From Comamonas koreensis (GTDB lineage Bacteria > Pseudomonadota > Gammaproteobacteria > Burkholderiales > Burkholderiaceae_C), in NCBI RefSeq assembly GCF_014076495.1, contig NZ_CP043575.1, positions 186,001-250,000 on the forward strand: a stretch of DNA of 64,000 nucleotides, written 5' to 3'. Position 1 is the first letter of the stretch; every line of letters begins with the position of its first letter. Position numbers and translations under genes: made by a program. The notes below the pieces were generated by a model. The model was not told the origin of the DNA. It was given only the letters and a program-made list of their open reading frames with translations, and made no database searches. Positions 1 through 8,897 of this stretch are shown piece after piece.

Positions 1-1044
1 GCCCTGCATGCCCTCGAGCGCTTCGCGGTAGGCGCGGTACTGCTCTTCTTCATCGGGCACCTTGCCGCTCCGCCCCATGAAGAGAAATTCGGTGCGGAAC
101 AGCCCCACGCCCACGGCACCCGCTTTAACTGCGGCCGGGCCATCGCCGGGTTGCTCGATATTGGCCAGCAGCTCGATGCGCTCGCCATCGATGGTGATGG
201 AGGGCGTATCGCGCAGGCGCGAGAGGCGCTCGCGCTCCAGGCGCATCTGGCGCTGCTTGAAGCGGTACTCCTCCAGCAGGATCGGCGAGGGATCGACAAT
301 CACCTCCCCGGCATCGCCGTCGATGATGACCCAGTCATCGGCGCGGATGAGCTGGCTGGCCGTGCGTGCGCCCACCACGGCCGGAATATCCATGCTGCGC
401 GCGACGATGGCGGTGTGGCTGGTCTTGCCGCCCACGGCCGTGACGAACCCGGAAAACACGCTTTGCTTGAACTGCAGCATGTCGGCCGGCGAGAGGTCAT
501 TGGCGATCAGCACCATCGGCGCATCGCGCTCATCGGCCACCCAGTCGTGCTGCCCCTCCTGCACGCCCAGCGGCGTGCTGACGGGCGCCGCCACCGGGCT
601 GGAGACGCCACGCATATGGCGCAGCACGCGCTCGACCACCTGCTCGAGATCGCCTTTGCGCTCACGCAGGTACTCGTCGTCCATCTCGTCAAACTGGCGG
701 CACAGCAGCTCCAGCTGCGCGGTCAGCGCCCATTCGGCGTTGTAGAGGCGCTCGCTGATCAGCTGGCGCACGCCCGAGGACAGCATGTCGTCCTGCACCA
801 GCATCAGGTGCACATCCAGGAGCGGCTCGAGCTCCTGCGGGGCATCGACCCCCAGGTCGCCGCGCAGGCGCTGCAGCTCTTCGATCACTGCCAGCCGCCC
901 TTTGCGCACACGCTCGATCTCGCGCGCCACCTGGTCGGGCTCGATCAGGTAATGGGTCACCTCCAGGTGGCTGGACGCCGCCATGACGGCCCGGCCAATG
1001 GCAATCCCCCGGGCCACTGCAATTCCATGGATGGCAAATGTCAT
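1..1044 (-). CDS. ptsI: PTS enzyme I (phosphoenolpyruvate-protein phosphotransferase), 3' end cut off
   Basis: Enzyme I autophosphorylates from phosphoenolpyruvate and passes the phosphate to HPr in the cytoplasm. The 348 visible codons cover the HPr-binding and phosphohistidine domains and the start of the PEP-binding barrel. The swivelling-domain signature GGKTSHTAIVARS carries the phosphorylated histidine near residue 210, and GLFRTEFLFM lies near residue 320. The start at 1044 gives the usual N-terminus, a few residues ahead of the IAVARGIAIG stretch. The full protein should be about 590 residues, so roughly 40% lies outside the window. It is the last visible gene of an EIIA-HPr-EI operon with no sugar permease genes, which suggests a regulatory rather than sugar-uptake phosphorelay. 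Identification is firm; the regulatory role is inferred. Confidence 0.95.
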   Translation of the reverse strand, partial: MTFAIHGIAVARGIAIGRAVMAASSHLEVTHYLIEPDQVAREIERVRKGRLAVIEELQRLRGDLGVDAPQELEPLLDVHLMLVQDDMLSSGVRQLISERLYNAEWALTAQLELLCRQFDEMDDEYLRERKGDLEQVVERVLRHMRGVSSPVAAPVSTPLGVQEGQHDWVADERDAPMVLIANDLSPADMLQFKQSVFSGFVTAVGGKTSHTAIVARSMDIPAVVGARTASQLIRADDWVIIDGDAGEVIVDPSPILLEEYRFKQRQMRLERERLSRLRDTPSITIDGERIELLANIEQPGDGPAAVKAGAVGVGLFRTEFLFMGRSGKVPDEEEQYRAYREALEGMQG

Positions 1045-1283
1045 GCGGATCTTCCTCTTCGCTGGCGCGCTCGTTGCGCCAAGCTGATTTATACGCCTGT
1101 CTCAGAAGACTGTACAAGCACGGGGGCTGGTAAAGCGCAGGGAAAGGCGGGCGTTCAGGTAAAGAGCGGCGCATGCCAGTGCCAGCTGGGCAACCTGCCA
1201 GCACCGACAGGCAGCGGCGTGCCTGGAAGGTCGTGGCCGGTGCGAAAAGCGAGCCCGCGCCGCTGCAGACGCCAGGCTGCGCC

Positions 1284-1553
1284 TTATTCGCCTTCGCCGA
1301 ATTTGTCGTTGATGAGGGCCAGCAAGGCATCCATGGCCTGCTGCTCATCGGCGCCATCGGTCTCGATGGTCACCTCGGTGCCGATGCCGGCGGCCAGCAT
1401 CATCACGCCCATGATGCTTTTGGCATTGACGCGGCGCTCGCCCCGCGTGATCCAAACCTCGCAGGCAAAACTGCCGGCCAGCTTGGTGAGTTTGGCAGAC
1501 GCACGGGCATGCAGGCCCAGTTTATTGCTGATGGTGACTGCGGTCTTGATCAT
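1284..1553 (-). CDS. ptsH: Phosphocarrier protein HPr
   Basis: Small cytoplasmic phosphocarrier of 89 residues that accepts phosphate from enzyme I and donates it to EIIA proteins. The histidine site GLHARAS puts the phosphorylated residue at His15. The second regulatory site, AKSIMG, carries Ser46, which HPr kinase modifies in organisms that have the kinase. The length is standard. The start codon lies inside the end of the upstream EIIA gene (32 nt overlap), so the two are probably translationally coupled. It lies 239 nt before ptsI on the same strand. Identification is certain. Confidence 0.97.
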   Translation of the reverse strand: MIKTAVTISNKLGLHARASAKLTKLAGSFACEVWITRGERRVNAKSIMGVMMLAAGIGTEVTIETDGADEQQAMDALLALINDKFGEGE

Positions 1554-1971
1554 GTGCTCGGATATTTTGGTTCTGTGGCGTGTTCTGCGTCACCTGCATA
1601 ATGCCCTGGCTGCCCCCTGCAATCGCCCGGGCCACGAGGCTGTCCAGCGCTTCTTGGCGATAGCACAGCGCGCGCAGCAGCATCGGCAGGTTGACACCGG
1701 CCACCAGCCTTGTAGATGCGCGGCGCTTGGCCAGCTCCTGGGCAATATTATGCGGGGTTGCGCCAAACACGTCGCTCAGCACCAGCACGGGGCCGCTGTG
1801 GCTGTGGTCGAGCATGGCCCGCGCCTCCTGCAGGCAGGCCACCGGATCGGCGCTGGCAGGCACATCCAGCGCCATCAGGTGCTCTCCGCTGTCGGGGAAC
1901 ACATGCGCGGCGCATTGCGCCAGCGCCTGGGCCAGCGGTGCATGGGCGATCAACAATATCCGGTTGCTCAT
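1522..1971 (-). CDS. PTS EIIA component, mannose/fructose (PTS-Man) type
   Basis: Stand-alone EIIA of 149 residues resembling the mannose-family EIIA domain, which takes phosphate from HPr on a histidine near the N-terminus. Here the site is LLIAHAPLA with His10. DVFGATPHN and GVNLPMLLRAL are typical of the fold. The start at 1971 was chosen because the family motif begins at once and the longer reading frame upstream adds unrelated sequence. No EIIB or EIIC partner is visible, so this is probably the output protein of an incomplete phosphotransfer chain. In related betaproteobacteria such chains report carbon or energy status. The last 32 nt overlap ptsH. Confidence 0.9.
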   Translation of the reverse strand: MSNRILLIAHAPLAQALAQCAAHVFPDSGEHLMALDVPASADPVACLQEARAMLDHSHSGPVLVLSDVFGATPHNIAQELAKRRASTRLVAGVNLPMLLRALCYRQEALDSLVARAIAGGSQGIMQVTQNTPQNQNIRAHDQDRSHHQQ

Positions 1972-2129
1972 CAAATCAAAAACCCAGAAGTTCTGTGAAT
2001 GGGCATGCAGCAGGCGGCAATCCCGGCCCAGCCGTACCCTGCACCAGTGTAGCGATTTTGCGGCACTGCAACATTGGTAGTGTTGCTTAGCCAAGCGCCC
2101 GGGCTGGCCCGTGGCCAATCCGGCGACTC

Positions 2130-2675
2130 CTAACGCAGCTGCAGACCTTGGACAAAGCTCTGCAGCGCCTCAGCGGCCAAAGGCTCAGCGGACAGCACCA
2201 GGGCCTGGTACACGCGCACCTGCGGCCCTTCGGCGCGCGCAAACCAGCGTGCATTCGCATACACGGTGCGCCCCTGGTCATTGCGGCCCTGCCACTGCAG
2301 CTGGCGTGCCTGGGGCAGCGCCAAGGTACCGGGCAGTACAAAGGTCTCGCCGGGCAGCGGCTGCCAGGCATCGGCGATCTGCAGCTGCTGGTGCAGTGCC
2401 TTTTGCCAGTCAACCATCACCGAGGCCGCATCCTGCGGCTGCGCCAGGGCCACATGGGCCAGTGCATAGGTCGCCCCGTCGGCCTTGCAGCCTACCATCG
2501 ACACGGCCAAGGTCTGCGTGCCCCAGGCCAGCTCACGCACCGCACGGTCAGGCTTGCAGGGCAGCATCAGGTCCAGCGGTGCATCGGCCAGGCGCACCAC
2601 GCGCCAGTTCAGCGCCGGGCTGCAGGCGGCCAGCAGCATGGCAGTGGTGAGGATCAGGCGGCGGGCCAGGGGCAT
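2130..2675 (-). CDS. Putative lipoprotein of unknown function
   Basis: A 181-residue protein that I do not recognise. Residues 1-17 are a hydrophobic leader ending in LLAAC, with the lipidated cysteine at position 18, so it is probably membrane-anchored in the periplasm. The mature part has two further cysteines (near residues 40 and 63, in LPCKPD and VGCKAD) that might form a disulfide, and no repeats or obvious catalytic motif. It lies upstream of the EIIA gene on the same strand with about 160 nt between, so operon membership is uncertain. It diverges from the tlpA-like gene, with about 135 nt for two promoters. Confidence 0.7.
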   Translation of the reverse strand: MPLARRLILTTAMLLAACSPALNWRVVRLADAPLDLMLPCKPDRAVRELAWGTQTLAVSMVGCKADGATYALAHVALAQPQDAASVMVDWQKALHQQLQIADAWQPLPGETFVLPGTLALPQARQLQWQGRNDQGRTVYANARWFARAEGPQVRVYQALVLSAEPLAAEALQSFVQGLQLR

Positions 2676-2811
2676 CCGGCCATTATGGGCACGGCACTGT
2701 GATGGTCAAGCCGTGCGCGCAGGTATGGCCAGCTTACTGCGCCCGTCAGCAACACTGGTCGCATAATGACCACAGCGCCGAACTTTCGGCACCGCCTTGA
2801 CTCCGAGCACC

Positions 2812-3324
2812 ATGTCCCGAAAAACCTCCACCACCGTCCTCACCACGCTGGCCATCGCTGCGGCGATTGGCATTGGTGCCTTTGTCTACCAGGGCACGGG
2901 GCAGGCGGCCGCGCCCGAGAGCCGGTTTGTGCTGCTCAACGGCAGCACGCAGACGACGGCCGACATGAAGGGCAAGGTCACCCTGGTGAACTTCTGGGCC
3001 ACCAGCTGCACCACCTGCGTGGCGGAAATGCCCGAGATCATCAAGACCTACGACAAGTACAAGGACCGTGGCTACGACACCATGGCAGTGGCCATGCACT
3101 ACGACCCGCCCAGCTATGTCGTCAACTTTGCAGAGTCGCGCAAGCTGCCTTTCAAGGTCGCGATCGACAACACCGGCCAGATTGCCAAGGACTGGGGCGA
3201 CATCCAACTCACCCCGACCACCTTTGTCGTGAACAAGCAGGGCCAGGTGGTCAAGCGCTATGTGGGCGCGCCCAATTTTGAGGAGCTGCACAAGCTGATC
3301 GACAAGCTGCTCGCAGAGACCTGA
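2812..3324 (+). CDS. TlpA/ResA-like membrane-anchored thioredoxin
   Basis: Thiol-disulfide oxidoreductase of about 170 residues. An N-terminal hydrophobic segment (about residues 9-27) anchors it to the inner membrane with the thioredoxin domain in the periplasm. The active site is WATSCTTC (Cys66 and Cys69) and the cis-proline loop is TPTTFV (Pro135). Proteins of this group reduce disulfides in apocytochromes or copper-centre proteins; the substrate here is unknown because no cytochrome maturation genes are adjacent. I prefer the ATG at 2812 to a TTG 15 nt upstream. A strong terminator follows the stop. Confidence 0.9.
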   Translation: MSRKTSTTVLTTLAIAAAIGIGAFVYQGTGQAAAPESRFVLLNGSTQTTADMKGKVTLVNFWATSCTTCVAEMPEIIKTYDKYKDRGYDTMAVAMHYDPPSYVVNFAESRKLPFKVAIDNTGQIAKDWGDIQLTPTTFVVNKQGQVVKRYVGAPNFEELHKLIDKLLAET

Positions 3325-3346
3325 ACCTTTGCAGCACCCCCCCAAG

Positions 3347-3372
3347 AAAACCGCCCTTGATAGGCGGTTTTT
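3347..3372 (+). terminator. Rho-independent terminator after the tlpA-like gene
   Basis: An 8-bp stem AAACCGCC/GGCGGTTT with a 7-nt loop (CTTGATA), followed by a T run. It starts 22 nt after the stop codon of the thioredoxin gene. Confidence 0.9.
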
Positions 3373-3433
3373 CAATGGCGCCTGCGATGGCGCGGGCGCT
3401 ACACTGCACATTCCTTGACTAAGCGCCGCCGCT

Positions 3434-3928
3434 GTGGACCGACCTGAGATAACGTTCCTGCACCCCACCACACCGGAAGAGCTCGCCGTGACCCGCGAGA
3501 TCTTTCGGGAATATGCCCAGTCACTGGATATTGATCTGGGTTTCCAGGGTTTTGAGGAAGAGCTGGCCGAGCTGCCCGGCGAATATGGCGACCCACGCGG
3601 CGACCTGGTGCTGGCGCTGGTGGAAGGCTCGGTCGCCGGCTGCTGCGCGCTGCGGCCCATGGACGACGTGGACTACAGCAACGCCTGCGAGATGAAGCGC
3701 CTCTATGTGCGCAAGGCCTTCCGGGGCTTTGGCCTGGGCCGCCAGCTGGTGGACTACACCATGGCCAGCGCGATCCGCCTGGGATATGACTGCATCCTGC
3801 TCGACACGTTGGACAGCATGGAGTCGGCCCGCGCGCTCTATGCCGATTTTGGCTTTGAAGAGATTCCGCCCTACTACCACAACCCCGTCGCCGGTACGCA
3901 CTACCTCAAGGCCGACGTCCATCCCTGA
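3434..3928 (+). CDS. GNAT-family N-acetyltransferase
   Basis: A 164-residue acetyltransferase of the GNAT superfamily, which transfers acetyl from acetyl-CoA to an amine. The acetyl-CoA pyrophosphate loop is RGFGLGRQL (residues 97-105). It follows the beta-strand EMKRLYVRKAF, as expected for motif A, and the C-terminal part has the usual ESARALYADFGFEE helix-turn pattern. The start is a GTG at 3434; no in-frame ATG precedes motif D. The substrate cannot be told from sequence. The gene is monocistronic between two terminators. Confidence 0.88.
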   Translation: MDRPEITFLHPTTPEELAVTREIFREYAQSLDIDLGFQGFEEELAELPGEYGDPRGDLVLALVEGSVAGCCALRPMDDVDYSNACEMKRLYVRKAFRGFGLGRQLVDYTMASAIRLGYDCILLDTLDSMESARALYADFGFEEIPPYYHNPVAGTHYLKADVHP

Positions 3929-3973
3929 CCGCTGCGCTAGGAACAGCGCACTGCAGATACCGCTGCCAGCCAC

Positions 3974-3998
3974 AAAAAAGCACGCCCAGGCGTGCTTT
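3974..3998. terminator. Bidirectional terminator between GNAT and peroxiredoxin genes
   Basis: A near-perfect palindrome AAAGCACGCC/GGCGTGCTTT with A and T tracts on both sides, lying between two convergent genes. It could end transcripts from either side. Confidence 0.8.
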
Positions 3999-4055
3999 GT
4001 GCATTCCGGCCAGGCCCTGCAACGCCTTGCAGCGCAGCAGCAGCCCGATGTGGCC

Positions 4056-4565
4056 TTAGGCCTGCTTGGCTTGGGCCAGGATGGTGTCGGCATCGCTGAC
4101 CGTGAACTGGCCAGGGGCTTCCACGTTCAGCTGCACCACCTTGCCATCCTTGACCAGCATGGAGTAGCGGTTGCTGCGCAGGCCCAGGCCCTTGCCGTTG
4201 AGGTCCAGCGTCAGGCCGGTGGCCTTGGCAAAGGCGGCATCGCCGTCACCAATCATGCGCACCTTGCCTTCGGTGTGCTGGTCCTTGCCCCAAGCGCCCA
4301 TCACAAAGGCGTCATTGACGGACAGGCACCAGATTTCATCCACACCGGCGGCCTTGAAGGCGTCTGCCTTTTCCACGTAGCCAGGCAGGTGCTTGGCCGA
4401 GCAGGTCGGCGTGAAAGCGCCGGGCACCGCAAACAAAGCGATGGTCTTGCCAGCCGCTTCCTTGCTCACATCAAAGGCATTGGGGCCCAGGCTGCAGCCA
4501 TTGCCTTCGACCGCCACAAACTCGCTCAGGGTTGCAGAGGGAAGCGAATCGCCAACTTTGATCAT
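4056..4565 (-). CDS. Peroxiredoxin, Prx5/AhpE-type redoxin
   Basis: A 169-residue cytoplasmic thiol peroxidase that reduces hydrogen peroxide and organic hydroperoxides. The peroxidatic site PGAFTPTCS places the reactive cysteine at residue 55, and further cysteines are at 24 and 80. The downstream arginine expected to activate the thiolate is in LGLRSNRYSML. The sequence follows the hybrid Prx5 family common in proteobacteria, which uses glutathione and glutaredoxin as reductant. No glutaredoxin domain is fused here. It is read alone, with the ribosomal terminator just upstream, so it needs its own promoter in roughly 65 nt. Confidence 0.93.
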   Translation of the reverse strand: MIKVGDSLPSATLSEFVAVEGNGCSLGPNAFDVSKEAAGKTIALFAVPGAFTPTCSAKHLPGYVEKADAFKAAGVDEIWCLSVNDAFVMGAWGKDQHTEGKVRMIGDGDAAFAKATGLTLDLNGKGLGLRSNRYSMLVKDGKVVQLNVEAPGQFTVSDADTILAQAKQA

Positions 4566-4631
4566 GGTGTACTCCTTGTAAATTGCCCATCAGGCAGTGA
4601 TCCCGCCGGCCGGAGGGCCAAAACGGGCATA

Positions 4632-4664
4632 AAAAAACGACCCACAGATTGTGGGTCGTTTTTG
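4632..4664 (-). terminator. Terminator closing the str-S10 ribosomal block
   Basis: A perfect 14-bp stem AAAAACGACCCACA/TGTGGGTCGTTTTT with a 3-nt loop, giving a T run on the minus strand. It starts 30 nt after the rpsQ stop, marking the true end of the long ribosomal transcript. Confidence 0.95.
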
Positions 4665-4693
4665 AAGTTACGTTGGTGCAAGTCGCAAAAGAC

Positions 4694-4963
4694 TTAAACC
4701 AAAGCAGCCTTTTGCACCAAGCGGGTAGCAACCCAGTTCTTGGTCTTGGAGAGCGGACGGCTCTCGGTGATCTCGATCGTATCGCCGGTGTTGTACTCGC
4801 CCTTTTCGTCGTGGGCGTGGTACTTGCTGGACTTGATCATGATCTTGTCGTAGATGGGGTGCTTCACGCGACGTTCTACCAGAACGGTCACGGTCTTTTC
4901 ACGCTTATCGCTGACCACCTTGCCAATCAAGGTGCGCTTGAGGGATTTTTTAGCTTCCGTCAT
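4694..4963 (-). CDS. rpsQ: 30S ribosomal protein S17
   Basis: Primary 16S rRNA-binding protein of the small subunit, 89 residues, an OB-fold protein. Family markers are [16 protein letters not shown] near the N-terminus and [15 protein letters not shown] in the second half. It is the last gene of the block, and the spc-operon gene rplN does not follow it; a strong terminator does instead. Length and sequence are standard. Confidence 0.98.
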   Translation of the reverse strand: MTEAKKSLKRTLIGKVVSDKREKTVTVLVERRVKHPIYDKIMIKSSKYHAHDEKGEYNTGDTIEITESRPLSKTKNWVATRLVQKAALV

Positions 4964-4974
4964 GTCGGCTCCTA

Positions 4975-5172
4975 TTACTTGGCGGCTTGCTTTTCAGCAA
5001 GAATGGTCTTGGCACGTGCCACATCGCGGCGGGTAGCCTTGATGGTAGCGGTGTTGCCCAGTTGTTGCGTTGCCTTTTGCATGCGCAGACCAAAGTGAGC
5101 CTTTTGCAAGGACTTGATCTCGGCTTCCAGGCCAGCAACGTCTTTTTGGCGCAGTTCAGCAGCTTTCGTCAT
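4975..5172 (-). CDS. rpmC: 50S ribosomal protein L29
   Basis: A 65-residue helical protein at the polypeptide exit tunnel, next to L23. Seen as a short, charged, almost wholly helical sequence with [17 protein letters not shown] in the centre, typical of L29. It sits between rplP and rpsQ with 11-17 nt gaps, the standard S10-operon order. Confidence 0.97.
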   Translation of the reverse strand: MTKAAELRQKDVAGLEAEIKSLQKAHFGLRMQKATQQLGNTATIKATRRDVARAKTILAEKQAAK

Positions 5173-5189
5173 ATCGATTTCTCCTGAAT

Positions 5190-5606
5190 TTAAGCGCCAA
5201 GCTGACGGGTAACGAACGTGGTGCGCAGCGGCAGCTTGGCAGCAGCCAGGCGGAACGCTTCGCGGGCCAGTTCTTCGGGCACGCCAACGATTTCGAACAC
5301 CATCTTACCGGGCTGAATTTCAGCCACGTAGTACTCTGGGTTGCCCTTACCGTTACCCATACGGACTTCGGCTGGCTTGGTCGAGATTGGCTTGTCAGGG
5401 AACACGCGGATCCAGATACGGCCGCCACGCTTGACGTGACGGGAGATTGCACGACGTGCAGCCTCGATCTGGCGGGCCGTCAGGCGGCCACGGTCCGTGC
5501 ATTTCAGGCCGAAATCACCGAACGCTACCGTGTTACCACGGGTTGCGATACCAGTGTTGCGACCCTTTTGCTCCTTGCGGTATTTGCGGCGAGCAGGTTG
5601 CAGCAT
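5190..5606 (-). CDS. rplP: 50S ribosomal protein L16
   Basis: A 138-residue protein that helps shape the aminoacyl-tRNA site of the large subunit. It begins [17 protein letters not shown] and contains [13 protein letters not shown] and the [13 protein letters not shown] loop that carries the arginine hydroxylated in E. coli. The start lies 2 nt after the rpsC stop, indicating translational coupling. Confidence 0.98.
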   Translation of the reverse strand: MLQPARRKYRKEQKGRNTGIATRGNTVAFGDFGLKCTDRGRLTARQIEAARRAISRHVKRGGRIWIRVFPDKPISTKPAEVRMGNGKGNPEYYVAEIQPGKMVFEIVGVPEELAREAFRLAAAKLPLRTTFVTRQLGA

Positions 5607-5608
5607 AG

Positions 5609-6472
5609 TTATTCTCCTTTACCGTCCGCTGCTGTAGCGGGCGCGTCAGTCTTGCGAACGCGCTTAACGGAATCAGCACCAGCGCCGGCGGGCTTGTCGC
5701 TGCCGTCTGCAGGAGCCGTGTTACCACCAGCGGGGCGACGAGGGCCACGCGATGGACGATCGCCATTGCGGTTGTCACGACGAGGACCACGTGGACGACG
5801 CTCTTCTTCAGGACGTGGCGTTTCTGCGGCTGGCAGATCGTTACGACCCAGAGTGTCACCCTTGTAGACCCACACCTTCACGCCGATCACACCGTAGGTG
5901 GTCTTGGCTTCGGAGGTGCCGTAATCGATGTCGGCGCGCAGGGTGTGCAGTGGCACACGACCTTCGCGGTACCACTCGGTACGTGCGATTTCGATACCGT
6001 TGAGACGGCCCGACGACATGATCTTGATACCTTGAGCGCCCAGACGCATCGCATTCTGCATCGCACGCTTCATGGCGCGACGGAACTGGATACGCTTTTC
6101 GAGCTGCTGGGTGATCGAGTCAGCGATCAGCTGGGCATCGATTTCAGGCTTGCGCACTTCTTCGATGTTCACAGCCACTGGCACGCCCAGGCGAGCAGCG
6201 AGTTCCTTCTTCAGGGCCTCGATGTCTTCACCCTTCTTGCCGATCACCACACCAGGACGCGCCGAGTAAATGGTGATGCGGGCGTTCTTGGCAGGACGCT
6301 CGATCAGAACGCGTGCCACGGCAGCGTTCTTCAGCTTCTCTTTCAGGTACTCACGAACCTTGATGTCTTCGGCCAGCATGCCGGCGAAATCACGGTTGCT
6401 TGCGTACCAGCGGCTAGACCAGTTACGGCTGACCGCCAGACGGAAGCCGGTAGGATGGATTTTTTGTCCCAT
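5609..6472 (-). CDS. rpsC: 30S ribosomal protein S3 with an extended basic tail
   Basis: S3 forms part of the mRNA entry channel. Residues 1-210 are the normal protein, with the KH-domain loop [10 protein letters not shown] at about 75-84 and the C-terminal domain ending at [10 protein letters not shown]. After residue 211 there is an added tail of about 75 residues, rich in Arg-Gly, Pro and Ala (for example [11 protein letters not shown] and [10 protein letters not shown]). E. coli S3 is about 233 residues, this one 287. Such tails are known in some betaproteobacteria; their function is not established, but the composition suggests a disordered RNA-contacting extension. The coding signal is continuous, so it is not a frameshift. 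Confidence 0.97.
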   Translation of the reverse strand: MGQKIHPTGFRLAVSRNWSSRWYASNRDFAGMLAEDIKVREYLKEKLKNAAVARVLIERPAKNARITIYSARPGVVIGKKGEDIEALKKELAARLGVPVAVNIEEVRKPEIDAQLIADSITQQLEKRIQFRRAMKRAMQNAMRLGAQGIKIMSSGRLNGIEIARTEWYREGRVPLHTLRADIDYGTSEAKTTYGVIGVKVWVYKGDTLGRNDLPAAETPRPEEERRPRGPRRDNRNGDRPSRGPRRPAGGNTAPADGSDKPAGAGADSVKRVRKTDAPATAADGKGE

Positions 6473-6488
6473 GTTCTTCCTTTAGGCC

Positions 6489-6821
6489 TCAGTTACCCAC
6501 GGTCACATAAATGTGGCAGGTAGGCTTGCTGATGCGGTTGCCGCGGCCCTTGGCGCGAGCGGTAAAACGCTTGAGCGTGGTGCCTTGCTCGACGAAGATG
6601 GTCTTGACCTTCAATTCGTCGATGTCAGCGCCGTCGTTGTGCTCAGCGTTGGCGATAGCGGACTCCAGAACCTTCTTGACGATCACGGCAGCTTTTTTCT
6701 GCGTGAATTCGAGAATGTTCAGAGCTTGGTCAACCTTCTTGCCGCGAATCAGATCCGCAACCAGACGGCCTTTGTCAACCGACAGGCGAACGCCGCGGAG
6801 GACTGCACGTGTTTCAGACAT
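6489..6821 (-). CDS. rplV: 50S ribosomal protein L22
   Basis: A 110-residue protein lining the exit tunnel; its beta-hairpin near the C-terminus reaches into the tunnel and is a macrolide-resistance site in other bacteria. Seen here as [19 protein letters not shown] and [16 protein letters not shown]. No insertion is apparent in the hairpin, so the sequence looks macrolide-sensitive. It is 10 nt downstream of rpsS. Confidence 0.98.
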   Translation of the reverse strand: MSETRAVLRGVRLSVDKGRLVADLIRGKKVDQALNILEFTQKKAAVIVKKVLESAIANAEHNDGADIDELKVKTIFVEQGTTLKRFTARAKGRGNRISKPTCHIYVTVGN

Positions 6822-6831
6822 GGTCTACTCC

Positions 6832-7107
6832 TTATCGTTTCGCTTTTTTATCAGCGGGGTGACCCTTGAAGGTGCGCGTCAGGGCGAATTCGCCGAGCTT
6901 GTGGCCCACCATCTGGTCGGTTACATATACCGGTACGTGTTGCTTGCCGTTGTGCACGGCGATGGTCAGACCGATGAAATCGGGCAGAACCATGGAGCGA
7001 CGCGACCAGGTCTTCACTGGTTTCTTGTCCTTGGTGGCGATGGCCTTTTCGACCTTTGCCAGCAAGTGATGGTCAACAAACGGACCCTTTTTAAGAGAAC
7101 GAGTCAT
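6832..7107 (-). CDS. rpsS: 30S ribosomal protein S19
   Basis: A 91-residue protein of the small-subunit head that contacts the A-site finger. It starts [16 protein letters not shown], and [16 protein letters not shown] is the C-terminal family signature. Normal length; sits between rplB and rplV with 10 nt gaps. Confidence 0.98.
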   Translation of the reverse strand: MTRSLKKGPFVDHHLLAKVEKAIATKDKKPVKTWSRRSMVLPDFIGLTIAVHNGKQHVPVYVTDQMVGHKLGEFALTRTFKGHPADKKAKR

Positions 7108-7117
7108 TTGCTACCCC

Positions 7118-7942
7118 TTACTTCTTACGGCGCGACACGATCATGGTCTGTGTGCGCTTGTTGTTACGGGTACGGTAGCCCTTCGTCAGATTGCCCCATG
7201 GGTCAACTGCGTGACGGCCTTCACCGGTCTTGCCTTCACCACCACCGTGTGGGTGATCGACAGGGTTCATCACCACACCGCGGACGGTAGGACGAATACC
7301 CATCCAACGCTTGACACCGGCCTTGCCCAGTTGGCGCAGGCTGTGTTCTTCGTTGGCGACTTCACCGATGGTTGCACGGCATTCGATATGGATCTTGCGA
7401 ACTTCGCCCGAACGCATACGCACTTGGGCGTAAACGCCTTCGCGAGCCAGCAGGGTAGCCGAGGTACCAGCGGAACGGGCGATTTGTGCGCCAGCGCCGA
7501 TCTTCAGCTCGATGCAGTGAATGGTCGAACCCACAGGGATGTTGCGGATCGGCAGGGTGTTACCCACGCGGATCGGTGCTTCAGAGCCACTGATGATGGT
7601 TGCGCCCACTTCCAGGTTACGCGGAGCGATCACATAACGACGCTCGCCGTCTGCGTAGCACACCAGAGCGATGTGAGCGGTACGGTTTGGATCGTATTCA
7701 ATGCGTTCCACCTTGGCGGGGATGCCGTCCTTGGTGCGCTTGAAGTCCACCACACGGTAGTGGTGCTTGTGACCACCGCCCTTGTGACGGGTAGTGATGT
7801 GACCGTTGTTGTTGCGGCCTGCCTTTTGGAACTGAGGTTCCAGCAGAGGAGCGAAACCTTCGCCCTTGTGCAGATGGCCACGGGTCACCTTCACCACATG
7901 GCGTTGGCCGGGCGAAGTTGGTTTGAGCTTAATAACAGCCAT
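7118..7942 (-). CDS. rplB: 50S ribosomal protein L2
   Basis: Primary 23S rRNA-binding protein needed for subunit joining and peptidyl transfer, 274 residues. The conserved C-terminal stretch [15 protein letters not shown] carries the histidine near the peptidyl-transferase centre, and [18 protein letters not shown] is the N-terminal signature. Standard in length and position between rplW and rpsS. Confidence 0.98.
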   Translation of the reverse strand: MAVIKLKPTSPGQRHVVKVTRGHLHKGEGFAPLLEPQFQKAGRNNNGHITTRHKGGGHKHHYRVVDFKRTKDGIPAKVERIEYDPNRTAHIALVCYADGERRYVIAPRNLEVGATIISGSEAPIRVGNTLPIRNIPVGSTIHCIELKIGAGAQIARSAGTSATLLAREGVYAQVRMRSGEVRKIHIECRATIGEVANEEHSLRQLGKAGVKRWMGIRPTVRGVVMNPVDHPHGGGEGKTGEGRHAVDPWGNLTKGYRTRNNKRTQTMIVSRRKK

Positions 7943-7944
7943 GA

Positions 7945-8280
7945 TTACGCAGCCTCCCCAGAGAGGTTCAGCTCTTGACCTGGCTTGAGCAGCACATAAG
8001 CCTTGCGCACGTTGTCGCGGCGGCCGATGGTCTTGCCAAAGCGCTTGGTCTTGCCCTTGGTGTTCACCACAGACACGCCCTTCACTTCGACCTTGAACAG
8101 CAGCTCAACAGCGGCCTTGATCTCGGGCTTGGTGGCGTTCTGCAGCACCTTGAATGTCACAGCGTTGGACTTTTCAGCAACCAGCGTGGCCTTTTCGGAC
8201 ACGATAGGAGCAACCAGCACTTGCATCAGACGACCTTCGTCGAACTTGCGTTCGGCGGGAGTAGGGTTCACACGGCTCAT
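7945..8280 (-). CDS. rplW: 50S ribosomal protein L23
   Basis: Exit-tunnel protein that docks trigger factor and SRP. The family core begins at [14 protein letters not shown]. With the start at 8280 there is an N-terminal extension of about 18 residues ahead of it; an internal ATG (MQVLV) would give a more typical length. I keep the longer form because its ATG overlaps the rplD stop as ATGA, the usual arrangement for coupled translation. The C-terminal [14 protein letters not shown] is typical. Confidence 0.95.
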   Translation of the reverse strand: MSRVNPTPAERKFDEGRLMQVLVAPIVSEKATLVAEKSNAVTFKVLQNATKPEIKAAVELLFKVEVKGVSVVNTKGKTKRFGKTIGRRDNVRKAYVLLKPGQELNLSGEAA

Positions 8281-8897
8281 GCGAACATCTCCTTGAGTTT
8301 GTCGAGAGCGCCCTTGGTAACGAGCACTTTCTTGAATTGCACCAGCGACACTGGATCAGCGTAACGTGGCTCAACCACGAACACATTCTTCAGATTGCGC
8401 GAAGCGAGGTACAGGTTTTCGTCCACTTCGTCGGCGATCACCATCACCGAGTCCAGGTTCATGGACTTGAACTTGTCAGCCAGTACCTTGGTCTTGGGCG
8501 AATCAACCGTCAGCGAATCAACCACAGCCAGGCGGCCTTCACGGGCCAGCTGCGAGAAGATGGATGCCATACCGGCGCGGTACATCTTCTTGTTGATCTT
8601 CTGCGTGAAGTTTTCATCAGGCAGATTCGGGAAGATGCGACCGCCGCCACGCCACAGAGGCGAAGACGACATACCAGCACGTGCACGGCCAGTACCCTTT
8701 TGTTTGAAAGGCTTGGCGGTGGTGTGACGGACCTGTTCGCGGTCCTTTTGAGCGCGTGTGCCTTGACGGCCGTTGGCGCGGTAAGCAACGATGATCTGGT
8801 GAATCAGGTCTTCATTGAAATCGCGACCAAACACGGTCTCAGGAGCGTCCACTTGGGAGGCTGCCTTACCTTGTTCGTTCAGGAGTTCGAGCTTCAT
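8277..8897 (-). CDS. rplD: 50S ribosomal protein L4
   Basis: A 206-residue protein with an extended loop reaching the exit tunnel ([20 protein letters not shown]). In E. coli L4 also represses its own S10 operon by acting on the leader; whether that holds here is unknown. The start overlaps the rplC stop by one base (TAATG) and the stop overlaps the rplW start by four, so the three are translationally coupled. Confidence 0.98.
   Translation of the reverse strand: MKLELLNEQGKAASQVDAPETVFGRDFNEDLIHQIIVAYRANGRQGTRAQKDREQVRHTTAKPFKQKGTGRARAGMSSSPLWRGGGRIFPNLPDENFTQKINKKMYRAGMASIFSQLAREGRLAVVDSLTVDSPKTKVLADKFKSMNLDSVMVIADEVDENLYLASRNLKNVFVVEPRYADPVSLVQFKKVLVTKGALDKLKEMFA

Noticed and set aside
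151..1998. Open frame of about 615 codons on the plus strand across ptsI, ptsH and the EIIA gene
   Set aside because: Runs across three real minus-strand genes and has no protein motifs.
4627..4670. Terminator hairpin considered as a mobile-element end
   Set aside because: A classic stem with T run at the end of the ribosomal block; no flanking duplication.
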